Made by a program: the position numbers and the translations under genes. A model generated the notes under the pieces. The model did not search any database, was not told where the DNA came from, and was given only the letters and a program-made list of their open reading frames with translations. DNA of 64,000 bases from positions 3,100,001-3,164,000 of the forward strand of contig OZ244845.1 in the NCBI GenBank assembly GCA_965220775.1, given 5' to 3'. This DNA comes from G963664835 sp965220775. GTDB lineage: Bacteria; Chloroflexota; UBA6077; FW602-bin22; JBCLEL01. Positions 35,657 through 44,844 of this stretch are shown piece by piece (position 1 is the first letter of the stretch; every line of letters starts with the position of its first letter).

Positions 35657-36929
35657 GACTGGGCACATAGGTAACAGAAAAACCGAGCACAATGGGTAAC
35701 AAAGTGGTACAAGATCGGAACAACCGATCATTGGAGGCCAGATGTTGCCCTGGAAAGATACGAGTCGAGAGCAAGAGCAAATCCGTTTCATACTACGATG
35801 GAAAGGGGGAGAAGACACTTTCACAGAGCTGTGTCGTCAATTCAGTATTAGTCGCAAGACAGGGTATAAGCGGGTGGAGCGCTTCAAGCTGTGGGGATTG
35901 GGGGGATTGGGAGATCGAAGTCGAGCACCGCACACTCATCCCAACTCCACGCCACAGCCAGTGATAGAGAGGCTGATCAGGGCCAAAGGAGAGCACCCAA
36001 CCTGGGGTCCTAAGAAGCTGGTTGCCTGGCTGGGTCGTGTGGAGCCTTGGATGAATTGGCCGGCGTCGAGCACGGCAGGACAGATACTGGACCGTGCCGG
36101 GCTGGTGGGTCGACGCAAGCGCCGTAGGCACACTGCGCCTTGGAGTGAGCCGTTCGCAGCAGCTGAGAGGCCGAACGACGTATGGTCGATCGATTTCAAG
36201 GGTTGGTTTCGGACGGAAATGGGGTCAGGATAGACCCATTGTATCCAGGACGGGCTGGTATGCCAAGGGCTGAAGAGACCTAGAGGCTCTGAGGTGCGTG
36301 CAGTGTGTGAGCGCGCATTCAGGGAGTACGGACTGCCCAGGGTGATGCGCTCTGACAACGGTGTGCCCTTTGCCAGTGTGGCAGTCGGTGGGTTGAGTTC
36401 GCTGTCGGTGTGGTGGATCAAGCTGGGCATATTACCTGAACGTATAGAGCCGGCACATCCTGAGCAGAACGGCCGGCTGGAGCGATTGCACCGCACTCTC
36501 AAGGCTGAGACGGCAACTCCACCCAGAAGTAGCATACGCACTCAGCAGAGAGCGTTCGACGAGTTCCGGCGGGTCTATAATGACCACAGACCACACGAGG
36601 CTCTGGGACAACGCCCACCGGCACTGCTCTACGCACCGTCGCTGCGTTCTTATCCGGCGGAGTTGAGATCACCTGAGTACGAGGCTGATGTGACGATACG
36701 GAGGGTACGCGGCAATGGAGGGATCAAGTGGAGAGGCGAGACCATCTATCTGAGTGAAGCGCTGAGGGGTGAACCAGTAGGGCTGAGGCCCAGCGATGAT
36801 CGGCATTGGAGCATCCAGTTCGGTCCACTCATCATCGGGCTCTTGGACGATCACGCCAAACGAGTTGTGTATACCCCTACAAAAGTGTTACCTATGTGCT
36901 CGGTCTAAGTGTCACCCATGTGCCCAGTC
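35657..36929 (+). mobile_element. IS481-family insertion sequence with target-site duplication
   Basis: The ends are inverted: GACTGGGCACAT begins at 35657 and ATGTGCCCAGTC ends at 36929, and similarity continues inward with CCGAGCACA and GGTAACA on both sides. GTACA flanks the element on both sides (35652-35656 and 36930-36934), a 5-bp target duplication. One transposase frame fills the 1273-bp element but is broken (separate entry). The element sits inside the hairpin-repeat cluster, splitting two related repeat blocks. Confidence 0.9.
35742..36908 (+). pseudogene. IS481-type DDE transposase, interrupted
   Basis: The N-terminal part carries a helix-turn-helix (TFTELCRQFSISRKTGYKRV) and the first catalytic aspartate in DVWSIDFKGWF. 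A TAG stops it at 36231-36233; the same frame resumes with QDGLVCQGLKRPRGSEVRAV, the second aspartate in RSDNGVPFAS and the glutamate in HPEQNGRLERLHRTLK. Between FRTEM and QDG, another frame reads GVRIDPL, the expected family sequence, so two nearby small deletions (one base, then two) appear to have shifted the frame out and back, exposing the stop. All three catalytic residues survive but not in one intact protein, unless by frameshifting. Confidence 0.85.
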
Positions 36930-37408
36930 GTACAGCGTCGCAGAATCCGCCGTGCCAATTCGTTGTACCAAGCCACAACTCCGGCTTTTCATAACCTAGT
37001 GTGCCGGCACCAGCCGGCATGAGCGATTGCTATGAAAGCATGCCCCGGACTCCGATCCGGGATAGACCGTCCGAGTAACCTCTCATCGTCATTCGCGGCG
37101 TCCCTACCGTCATTCCGGCCCCCCACCTCGTCATTCTCGCGAAAGCGGGAATCTAGGGGAGGGGAGAGGCAAGACCGCCATACAATAGGCGAAAGCCCGG
37201 CATCCCAACATTTTCATCCTCTCATTCGGCCCTCGGAGGGCCATGGTGATTCCTGCGAAAGCCTGCACCGTACTCCGATTCAGGGGCAGGAATCCAGAGG
37301 GGTGGGAGGAGGCGAGACCGCCGCCAATCTTACGCTCGTGAATTCCGATGACCCACTACGTCACCCTAGCGAAAGCCCGGGCCAAAATCCATCTGTAGCG
37401 TATCAGTC
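36930..37408. repeat. Hairpin cluster right of the IS
   Basis: It holds family A at 37002-37019, family D at 37043-37062 (CCCCGG...TCCGGGA), family B at 37134-37151 (TTCTCGC/GCGGGAA) and a family-F block near 37209-37258. The first 105 bases repeat the block at 35418-35525. No gene is supportable. Confidence 0.7.
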
Positions 37409-37474
37409 TTGGTAGCAGCGAATATTAGAGAATCAAAAACCCCTGCAGGTCAAGAACCATGCACTGCACTTTCG

Positions 37475-37985
37475 CTCTCAACCTGGTACAATGGGGAACA
37501 AATGTTCACCACGCAAACCGCCATTCCTACAGCCGGCTCTTGTGGCCGCCCTGGGCGGAGAACGGGAAAATCCAAACCTGCCACCTTCAATTCGCACAGA
37601 ATCGCTACCGCAAAGGTAAAAATGCAAAACAAAAGCGTAGACCCCGCTCTCAGAGCTGCCCTGGTTGGACAACATAATAACCCCGGCCGACCATGTTCGA
37701 TCCACATAGGGCCGCTACCAAAAACACAAGAATGCAAAACAAGTCCGTACCGCCCGCTCTTGTGGCCGCCCTCGGTAGAGAACCCGAACAACCCCTGCAC
37801 AGCGCCATCAATTCCCACAGGATCCCTTCCACAAAGACGAATTTGCAAAACAAATCTGTTGGAGCAGATGACCTTGTGGCCCCTTGGTGGAGAACCGGAA
37901 GAACCCCGGTCCGCCTCCATCAACCCACGCAATATCGCTTCTACAAAGGTAAGAATGCAGACAAGCCCTTGGGTGAAAGCATCGC
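37475..37985. repeat. Diverged ~110-bp tandem direct-repeat array
   Basis: Units start at about 37537, 37647, 37757 and 37871, giving periods of 110, 110 and 114 bp; a shortened unit precedes at 37475 and a decayed one may follow. Shared landmarks per unit are CTCTTGTGGCCGCCCT, a GGAGAAC segment, and GAATGCAAAACAA near the end. The period is not a multiple of three and the long frame at 37409-38065 shows no protein-like features, so I read it as non-coding. It ends about 140 bases before def. The function is unknown. Confidence 0.7.
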
Positions 37986-38121
37986 TTGGTGTAGGGGCAG
38001 AGAACCGAGCGAGCGTCGATTTACCCTTACCTGTACTCAGTGTACAATTGGCTGGTCAAGCCTAACCTGCTTCAACGCCCAGACTTATGAGGTGGGTTGC
38101 TGATTTAATAGGTGATCGATC

Positions 38122-38652
38122 TTGGCGATTCGAGAGATCCGATTGATGGGCGACCCCATATTGCGCGAAAAGTGCAAGAAGGTCGGCAGGCTCAGCAAGA
38201 GCGTGCAAACGCTCATCGACGATATGGTGGACACTATGCACGATGCCCCTGGGATCGGCCTTGCAGCCCCTCAAGTCGGAGTCCCATTGCGTGTCATCGT
38301 AGCCCAGATACCCGAAGATGATGAAGACGATCTCGCGGCCGGCAAGCTATTCGTCGTATACAATCCTGAAATCGTCAAAGCCTCGGGCGAGCACTTCCCG
38401 GAAGAAGGGTGCCTTTCGGTACCCGGCTACGTAGCCAATGTGCGTCGCGCATTCAATGTAGTGGTCACCGGGAAAGACCGCCGTGGTCGAGATCAGCGGG
38501 TAAAGGCCTCAGGCCGGTTGGCCCAAGTATTCCAACACGAAATCGATCACGTCGATGGCGTCTTGTTCATCGATCACCTCGACAGTCTCGACGAATTGCG
38601 GAAGGTAGAGCCAGAAGTCGAGCCGGTGGCGGAGCCAGCCGCCAAGTCCTGA
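38122..38652 (+). CDS. def: Peptide deformylase
   Basis: 176 residues. It removes the formyl group from new proteins. The three family motifs are GIGLAAPQVG, EGCLSVPG (metal cysteine) and QHEIDHVDG (metal histidines and catalytic glutamate). The TTG start has AGGTGA six bases upstream. The tail after residue ~160 is rich in Glu, Val and Pro and probably disordered. It lies 84 bases before sucC on the same strand. Confidence 0.95.
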   Translation: MAIREIRLMGDPILREKCKKVGRLSKSVQTLIDDMVDTMHDAPGIGLAAPQVGVPLRVIVAQIPEDDEDDLAAGKLFVVYNPEIVKASGEHFPEEGCLSVPGYVANVRRAFNVVVTGKDRRGRDQRVKASGRLAQVFQHEIDHVDGVLFIDHLDSLDELRKVEPEVEPVAEPAAKS

Positions 38653-38736
38653 CTTAGGCAAACAAATCGTTCAATCGCGGAATGAACCACCGGACACTTC
38701 ACCGCCCGGTGCTTCTCTTTGTGCAGGATGAGTTAG

Positions 38737-39885
38737 TTGAATCTCCACGAGTACCAAGCCCGACGACTGCTGAGCAGCTTCGGCCTGCCTTATCCGGTCG
38801 GACGCATTGCGAAGACGCCTGACGAGGCCGGCAGTATCGCCGCGCAGATTGGCAAGCCGGTGGTCGTAAAAGCGCAAGTGTTGACCGGCGGCAGGGGCAA
38901 AGCCGGCGGAGTTAAGCTCGCTGAGGACGCCGGCCAAGCCAAAGACCTAGCCAGACATATTCTCGACCTAAACATCAAAGGTTACCCAGTCAAGCGTGTG
39001 CTCGTGGTAGAAGCAATCGATATCGCGCACGAATTCTATCTGGGTATCACCATCGATCGCGTTTCTCGGAAGCCGGTTATGATGGCCAGCGTCGCCGGCG
39101 GAGTCGACATCGAAGAGGTGAATCGCCAGACGCCTGAGCAAATTCTCTCCCTACCTATCGATCCGTTGTTGGGCTTGCAAGAGTTTCAGTCTAGACAGAT
39201 TGGATTCAGCCTAGGTCTGACGCCAGCCCAAGTGCGCCAATTTACTAACATAGCGTCGTCCCTCTACCGAGCATTCGACAGCCTGGACGCTTCTCTTTGT
39301 GAGATCAACCCCTTGATAATTGACCACTCTGGCAACTTGCGAGCACTGGATGCCAAACTCTCTATTGACGACAACGCGCTCTTTAGACAGACCGAGATTG
39401 CCGCACTTCGTGATCTTGAGTCTGAGGACCCGCTAGAGCAACAGGCGCGTGAGCAAGAATTGAGCTACGTAAAGCTCGATGGTGAAGTTGGCTGTATTGT
39501 GAACGGCGCCGGCCTGGCGATGGCTACGATGGACCTCGTAAAGCTATACGGTGCGGAACCGGCGAACTTCCTCGACATAGGTGGAGGTGCTCGAGCCGAA
39601 CGAGTTGCAACCGCATTGCGTCTCGTGATTACCGATCCTAATGTCAAAGTCGTGCTCATTAACATCTTCGGCGGGATTACCCGTTGCGACGAAGTTGCAA
39701 AAGGCGTAGTTACGGCCCTCGAGCAGGTCGAAGTCGGCGTTCCAATCGTGGTTCGTCTTGTGGGTACGAACGAGGATGAAGGCCGCCGCACTTTGCAGCG
39801 TGCCGGGTTGACTGCGGCCACCTCCGTGACCGAAGCAGCCAAAGCGGTAATTGGAAAACTCAAAACGGCAGTAGAATCCAGATGA
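38737..39885 (+). CDS. sucC: Succinyl-CoA synthetase beta subunit
   Basis: 382 residues. An ATP-grasp domain starts NLHEYQARRLLSSFGLP; GGRGKAGGVKLAED is the nucleotide-binding loop, and CEINPLI and GAEPANFLDIGGGA followed by INIFGGITRCDEVAKGVV form the C-terminal CoA-ligase part. It makes succinyl-CoA or ATP in the TCA cycle. The TTG start has AGGATGAG a few bases upstream. Its end overlaps sucD by four bases. Confidence 0.95.
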   Translation: MNLHEYQARRLLSSFGLPYPVGRIAKTPDEAGSIAAQIGKPVVVKAQVLTGGRGKAGGVKLAEDAGQAKDLARHILDLNIKGYPVKRVLVVEAIDIAHEFYLGITIDRVSRKPVMMASVAGGVDIEEVNRQTPEQILSLPIDPLLGLQEFQSRQIGFSLGLTPAQVRQFTNIASSLYRAFDSLDASLCEINPLIIDHSGNLRALDAKLSIDDNALFRQTEIAALRDLESEDPLEQQAREQELSYVKLDGEVGCIVNGAGLAMATMDLVKLYGAEPANFLDIGGGARAERVATALRLVITDPNVKVVLINIFGGITRCDEVAKGVVTALEQVEVGVPIVVRLVGTNEDEGRRTLQRAGLTAATSVTEAAKAVIGKLKTAVESR

Positions 39886-40757
39886 GCATACTCGTCGGCT
39901 CGGATACTCGCCTCTTGGTCCAAGGAATCACCGGGCGCGAGGGCGAGTTCCACACCCGGCAAATGATCGAATATGGCACGAAAGTCGTCGCTGGAGTCAC
40001 GCCCGGCCGGGGAGGAAGCGAAGTCGCTGGAGTTCCCGTGTTCAACACGGTGCGCGATGCCGTCGACCCGGCGGGAGCCAACGCGGCAATTATCTATGTA
40101 CCAGCACCGTTCGCTTCCGATGCGATATTGGAGGCCGCCGATGCCGGCCTTGCGCTCATCATTTGCATAACTGAAGGCATTCCAGTTCTCGACATGGTGA
40201 AAGTCGATAGTGTAGTCAGAAAACGTGGTGCCCGATTGATCGGGCCTAACTGTCCCGGCGTGATTACACCGGGACTCGCAAAGGTTGGCATAATGCCCGC
40301 CCATATCCACCGACGAGGAAACATCGGCTTAATGTCGCGCAGCGGGACGCTGACCTACGAAATCGTTAATGCCTTGACCCAATCCGGCTACGGCCAGTCA
40401 ACATGCGTTGGAATCGGCGGGGACCCTATCATCGGCACGACATTCGTCGACACTCTGCGGCTCTTCGCAGACGACGACCAAACTGAGGCGGTTGTGCTGA
40501 TTGGCGAGATCGGTGGCAACGACGAAGAGCACGCGGCCGACTTCATCAAACACAATTTTTCTAAGCCCGTGGTTGCCTTTATTGCCGGTAGGACCGCACC
40601 AGCCGACAAGCGGATGGGACACGCCGGCGCGATCATTTCGGGCGGTTCAGGCACTGCTGCCGGCAAAGTCGACGCATTGACCGAGGTTGGGGTTCGCGTC
40701 GCCGATAGCCCTACCCAAGTGCCGGAAATCCTTCGGTCCTTGCATGTCGGCGCCTGA
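39882..40757 (+). CDS. sucD: Succinyl-CoA synthetase alpha subunit
   Basis: 291 residues. GITGREGEFHTRQMIEYGTK and VTPGRGG bind CoA, GPNCPGVITPG is conserved, and GHAGAIISGGSGTA contains the histidine that is phosphorylated in catalysis (usual sequence has K where this has S after GG). The ATG lies in the sucC stop region (ATGA), so the subunits are made together. Confidence 0.95.
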   Translation: MSILVGSDTRLLVQGITGREGEFHTRQMIEYGTKVVAGVTPGRGGSEVAGVPVFNTVRDAVDPAGANAAIIYVPAPFASDAILEAADAGLALIICITEGIPVLDMVKVDSVVRKRGARLIGPNCPGVITPGLAKVGIMPAHIHRRGNIGLMSRSGTLTYEIVNALTQSGYGQSTCVGIGGDPIIGTTFVDTLRLFADDDQTEAVVLIGEIGGNDEEHAADFIKHNFSKPVVAFIAGRTAPADKRMGHAGAIISGGSGTAAGKVDALTEVGVRVADSPTQVPEILRSLHVGA

Positions 40758-40811
40758 GCAGCGCTTGACCTTCTCCACTTCGAGCTGCGTCGGCTGCACT
40801 CGTTTCGGCAG

Positions 40812-41100
40812 TAAGTGTTCAGATTTAGGGGTGCCTGCTCCGTATGGGCATAATATCGCACCAATGAGGGTATACCACAGGCAAGGACGTCTGATCGGGG
40901 AAAGCCAGGAAAGGGTTGCAAGGGCGATCCGCCTCAGGCGGATGCCGGGGGATGTGGGGGATGAGGTCGACCAGCTCGTGGATTTCGCATCGATAGGTTC
41001 GAAATCACCCCTTGACTGCCGACTGAGGACCCGAATGGCGACTCGGCCTTTCCGGTTTACGGGCATGGAGGAGAGACATACACCCAAATCTGAACTGTTA
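40812..41100. repeat. MITE-like element, copy 2, with 10-bp target-site-like repeats
   Basis: The left end TAAGTGTTCAGATTT and the reverse complement of the right end, TAACAGTTCAGATTT, form imperfect terminal inverted repeats that extend into AGGGGTG/GGGTG. CGTTTCGGCA stands directly on both sides (40801-40810 and 41101-41110), a perfect 10-bp direct repeat as left by insertion. It aligns with 409-905 but lacks the 186-bp insert. It contains the perfect palindrome ATCCGCCT-C-AGGCGGAT (40927-40943). No coding content is evident. The rest of the sucD-secD gap shows nothing. Confidence 0.8.
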
Positions 41101-41274
41101 CGTTTCGGCAAGCTGGATGGACTCATCAGAATCTCACTGCTAACATTAGGATCTCGCGAAGATAGGTCCCGTTCCAAATTGCCCATCTGGTCTCTACATC
41201 ATCGGTCAATAAGCAGAGAACTGTCGTGTCCTGCTCAGAACTATCAAGAGGTCTTTTCGCATGTGGGTTAAGAG

Positions 41275-42669
41275 TTGACTAAACACTTTCGCTGGCTCGC
41301 CTTTATCATCCTGATTGTCGTTGCCGCCGTCTGGATTGCTTTACCGGACAATCCTGGGATACATCTCAGTATCGGCGGGACACGCATCGACCGAGATATT
41401 GAGGTCCGGCAAGGGCTCGACTTGCAAGGCGGCATCCAAGTCCTTCTTGAAGCCCAGGTACCCGAAGGCGCAACCGTACAGCCGGAGTCGATGGAGGCGG
41501 CCAAGCTCATCATCGAACGTCGAGTCAATGCGCTCGGTGTGGTAGAGCCTCTAATACAACTTGCCGAGAATAATCGGATCATCGTAGAACTTCCGGGCGT
41601 GGAGGACCCCGATAGAGCCGTTCAGACTTTCGGTCAGACCGGTAGGCTCGAGTTTGTTGGATCCGGTGCTACTCCCTTGCAGATTGGCGACTTGGTGACG
41701 ACCACACTCGGAGGGCCGGAGTCGCTAGGAACCAGCGGAGAAGCGAGCGAGACCGACACCACCGATCCCGATGTGGCCGCACTGTCCTACGAGACCGTTA
41801 TCGAAGGCCGACATTTGTCCGACGCCGAAGTCGGATACGACGAACTTAACCGTATACAAATAGAGTTCTCACTTACATCCGAAGGCGCAGAGTTGTTTGG
41901 AGACTTCACCACCGAGAACGTCGGTCAGTGGATGTCCATAGTCATGGACAAGGAGGTGATCTCCTCAGCCATCATCGAAACCGCCATCATCCGCGGACGC
42001 GGAGTGATTAGAGGCGGAGCCTCCGGATTCCCGCTCGAGGAAGCGCGGTCTACCGTTATCCAATTGAAATACGGTGCACTACCCGTACCATTGAAGATCG
42101 TGCAAACGAGGACCATCGGTCCAAGCTTAGGTCAAGACTCATTGCAGAAGAGCTACATAGCCGGTGCAGTTGGACTGGGGATTGTCGCGATATTTATGGT
42201 GGTGTACTACCGGCTGGCCGGACTGGTAGCCAATCTGGCTCTCGCAGTATACGCCGTGCTTGTGTTCGCGATTTTCAAGAACCCATTCCAGCCTGTGACG
42301 CTCACTCTGGCAGGTGGCGCCGGATTCATTCTCTCGGTCGGGATGGCGGTCGACGCCAATATTCTTATCTTCGAGCGTACCAAAGAAGAGCTTCGCATTG
42401 GTAAAAGCATGCGATCAGCGCTTGAGGCCGGCTTTGATCGCGCTTGGAGCTCGATCCGGGATTCAAATATATCGACATTGATTACCTGCGCGATTCTGAT
42501 CTATTTCGGCGCTACCTTAGGCGCGAGCATTATCCAGGGTTTCGCTGTCACACTAGCGATTGGCGTAATGGTCAGTATGTTCACCGCAATAATCGTAAGT
42601 CGCACGTTACTCCGCATATTATTCAGCGTTGGCGGTGGCCTCAGCCGTAACTGGTTCCCGGCGGCATAA
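41275..42669 (+). CDS. secD: Protein translocase subunit SecD
   Basis: 464 residues. One N-terminal membrane helix is followed by RQGLDLQGGIQVLLEA, the periplasmic domain (FGQTGRLEFVG, NRIQIEFSLTSEGA), and five C-terminal membrane segments with GFILSVGMAVDANILIFERT, the conserved D and N of the proton pathway. SecDF pulls translocating proteins across the membrane using the proton gradient. The TTG start is weakly supported by AAGAG upstream. secF follows after 27 bases. Confidence 0.95.
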   Translation: MTKHFRWLAFIILIVVAAVWIALPDNPGIHLSIGGTRIDRDIEVRQGLDLQGGIQVLLEAQVPEGATVQPESMEAAKLIIERRVNALGVVEPLIQLAENNRIIVELPGVEDPDRAVQTFGQTGRLEFVGSGATPLQIGDLVTTTLGGPESLGTSGEASETDTTDPDVAALSYETVIEGRHLSDAEVGYDELNRIQIEFSLTSEGAELFGDFTTENVGQWMSIVMDKEVISSAIIETAIIRGRGVIRGGASGFPLEEARSTVIQLKYGALPVPLKIVQTRTIGPSLGQDSLQKSYIAGAVGLGIVAIFMVVYYRLAGLVANLALAVYAVLVFAIFKNPFQPVTLTLAGGAGFILSVGMAVDANILIFERTKEELRIGKSMRSALEAGFDRAWSSIRDSNISTLITCAILIYFGATLGASIIQGFAVTLAIGVMVSMFTAIIVSRTLLRILFSVGGGLSRNWFPAA

Positions 42670-42696
42670 CCCAATCCTGTCTATGTAGAGGTTGCC

Positions 42697-43641
42697 TTGA
42701 TCGACATCGTTAGCCATAGACGACAGTACTTTATTCTGTCCGCAGTGGTAATTCTCTTAGGCCTGATCTCTCTATTGGCGCCGAATGGTCTCCGACTTGG
42801 CATCGACTTCACGGGCGGCACTCTTTGGGAAATCGAATTCAGCGAGAGTGTACAGCCCGCGCCTATCCGTGAGGCGTTAGAGTCGTTGGGTTACGAGTCG
42901 GTCGTCCAGACGACCGGAGATAAGACGGTCTTGATCCGCACGAGGGAGTTATCACCGGACTCTCCACATAAGGAGGCAGCTGTAGAAGCCCTGTCGGCTA
43001 TCGGTGGAGAATTTGATGAATTGCGTTTCGAATCGATCGGGCCTACTGTCGGAGCCGAGATCGCACAGCGAGCGATCATCGCTGTGGCGCTCGCCTGCAT
43101 AGGAATTCTGCTCTATCTGTGGTGGGCATTCCGACAGGTGCAAGGGGCCTTTCGCTACGGCGCCTGCGCCGTAATAGCATTGACTCACGACGCACTGGTC
43201 GTCCTCGGCACCTTCTCTATATTGGGGCGGATCTTCCAAGTCGACGTCGACGCCATGTTCGTCACCGCAGTCTTGACCGTCATCGGCTTTTCGGTACACG
43301 ACACTATCGTTGTGTTTGACCGGGTGCGCGAGAACCTTCTGCGATTCCCTAACGAGCCGTTCAAGTTGGTCTTAAACCACTCGCTGTTTCAGACTGTGGG
43401 TAGGTCTCTGACCACTTCGATCACCGTAGTGTTTACGCTTCTGGCGATAATTCTTTTCGGAGGCGAGACCATCAAGTGGTTCGCAATAACCTTGATGATA
43501 GGGATCGTGAGCGGCACATACTCATCGATTTTTAACGCCAGCCAAGTACTCTACTCGTGGACTGAAGGGGACTTTAATAGGCTCATTGGAAAAATCTTCG
43601 GCGGTGCATCAAGAGCCAGGTCCAATGAGCAGAACGCGTGA
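42697..43641 (+). CDS. secF: Protein translocase subunit SecF
   Basis: 314 residues. The N-terminal helix is followed by LRLGIDFTGGTLWEIEFSE, a short periplasmic domain, and five membrane helices with GFSVHDTIVVFDRVREN. The TTG start has GAGG six bases upstream. It forms the SecDF complex with the preceding gene and converges, seven bases apart, on the c-di-AMP receptor-like gene. Confidence 0.95.
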   Translation: MIDIVSHRRQYFILSAVVILLGLISLLAPNGLRLGIDFTGGTLWEIEFSESVQPAPIREALESLGYESVVQTTGDKTVLIRTRELSPDSPHKEAAVEALSAIGGEFDELRFESIGPTVGAEIAQRAIIAVALACIGILLYLWWAFRQVQGAFRYGACAVIALTHDALVVLGTFSILGRIFQVDVDAMFVTAVLTVIGFSVHDTIVVFDRVRENLLRFPNEPFKLVLNHSLFQTVGRSLTTSITVVFTLLAIILFGGETIKWFAITLMIGIVSGTYSSIFNASQVLYSWTEGDFNRLIGKIFGGASRARSNEQNA

Positions 43642-43648
43642 GCGGTGT

Positions 43649-43891
43649 TCACAACCTCTCGTGCCGCAATACGTTTAGCACGAAAACGGCGGCCGTGTCC
43701 GCAGTTGTATTGATGAGGTTCATTACGTCGTCGATCTGATCATCCTCGACACCTATCAATAACGTCGAATTGCCACGCTTGAAAAACCCGCCGGCCGTAT
43801 TTATCCGCGTTGCACGGTACTCCCGATCCATCAGAATATCCACCACAGAGCCGGCTTCATCCTCTTTCATGATGGCGATTAAGAGTCTCAA
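43649..43891 (-). CDS. PII-like c-di-AMP receptor family protein (DUF970), short form
   Basis: 80 residues. MRLLIAIMKEDEAGSVVDIL, REYRATRINTAGGFFKRGNS and TLLIGVEDDQIDDVMNLI match PstA/DarA, a trimeric PII-like receptor for c-di-AMP; the TGGF(L/F)-x2-GN(T/S)T segment binds the nucleotide in known members. Known PstA proteins are ~109 residues; here the segment between the second helix and the last strand (the long flexible loop) is missing, and the chain ends AAVFVLNVLRHERL. It may sense the nucleotide degraded by PgpH, or another ligand. Confidence 0.8.
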   Translation of the reverse strand: MRLLIAIMKEDEAGSVVDILMDREYRATRINTAGGFFKRGNSTLLIGVEDDQIDDVMNLINTTADTAAVFVLNVLRHERL

Positions 43892-44295
43892 ACCGGCGCC
43901 TCCTCGAATATTCGGGTGGATTTGGTTGATCCACGACGACTAGAATGTTTTGGCGTAGCAAAGCATCCAGCCTACCAATAGATACTTGGCGATAGCCGAG
44001 CGCACCAACTCGAATGAGTGAACGCGGGATTATGCTTGAGTCCAGGCCCGATTGTCAAAGCTGGATTGTGCGGTAAACTGATAGTGTGCAGATTATAGGG
44101 ATTACCGAACAACTACGTCAATTTGCTATCCCCTACCCCCTGAGCCACCAGCCCGCCGATAATCTCAAGGTCAGACCCTCATGCCGGTTTCTGGGTGACT
44201 GGGATTACCTTGATTCATCTGCGCACTCAGCTGCTGCACAGTGATTCTGGAAGAGTGATTGGCAAGCGTTTAGACCTCAAGTAGGAGCAGATTCG
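43892..44295. other. Gap upstream of the coiled-coil gene
   Basis: No gene or repeat family is recognised. TTGTCA (44052-44057) and TAAACT (44074-44079), 16 bases apart, are a weak promoter candidate for the following gene. Confidence 0.3.
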
Positions 44296-44844
44296 ATGCG
44301 CTCAGGAAACCTGGTCGAGCTGAAGTCTTTGAAGGCCCAGCACGAAGTCGGACTGATCTATCTGATTCGCCGCCAGTCGGAGATCCAAAAACAGGTTGAG
44401 GCAACCGAGCAACAGAGGAATTCTGGCGTTGTCTATCGTGATGCGGCAAGCCATGTCCAGAGGAATCTCGAGACGGTGACCATTGAGATTGAACGCAAAC
44501 GGCTCGTAATCTCCGAAATAGACCAGAAAATAGAGCGTCTGGAAAGCATCGGCGTCAGCGCCACGGCCTCTGATCTGACCGGCCGAGACGACAACGCGAG
44601 TGCTGAGTTAGCGCAAATCCGGGCTGCAATCCTGGTAACGCTGAAGAGTCTGGCGGATCCACTAAGCCGCTTCGCAGAGCTTTCCGAGGAGAAAGTGCGT
44701 TTGGCACGACAACTCTCGCAGATTACCGGGCGAGATACGTCCTATGCAACCTACATCGATTCGGCACTTCTTCGTCAAGCGGAGTACGACGATCGGCTGA
44801 AGTTTGTCGTTGAATACCTAAAAAAAGCTCGCGTTGCCTCCTGA
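44296..44844 (+). CDS. Coiled-coil protein of unknown function
   Basis: 182 residues. It has no membrane segment or signal peptide, and two long heptad-like helical stretches (residues ~5-95 and ~105-175) are separated by the acidic, Asp/Ala/Ser-rich SATASDLTGRDDNASAE. The start is well supported: AGGAG (44282-44286) lies ten bases before the ATG. I do not recognise a family. It stands alone between gaps, converging on cinA. Confidence 0.65.
   Translation: MRSGNLVELKSLKAQHEVGLIYLIRRQSEIQKQVEATEQQRNSGVVYRDAASHVQRNLETVTIEIERKRLVISEIDQKIERLESIGVSATASDLTGRDDNASAELAQIRAAILVTLKSLADPLSRFAELSEEKVRLARQLSQITGRDTSYATYIDSALLRQAEYDDRLKFVVEYLKKARVAS

Noticed and set aside
37475..37985. CRISPR array
   Set aside because: The whole 110-bp unit is repeated with drift; there is no short invariant repeat with unique spacers.
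37409..38065. 218-codon open frame across the 110-bp tandem array
   Set aside because: The repeat period is not a multiple of three, repeat units are read in different frames, the composition is not protein-like and there is no ribosome site.
39465..40310. 281-codon open frame on the minus strand
   Set aside because: It runs antisense across the sucC-sucD overlap; both real genes are certain.
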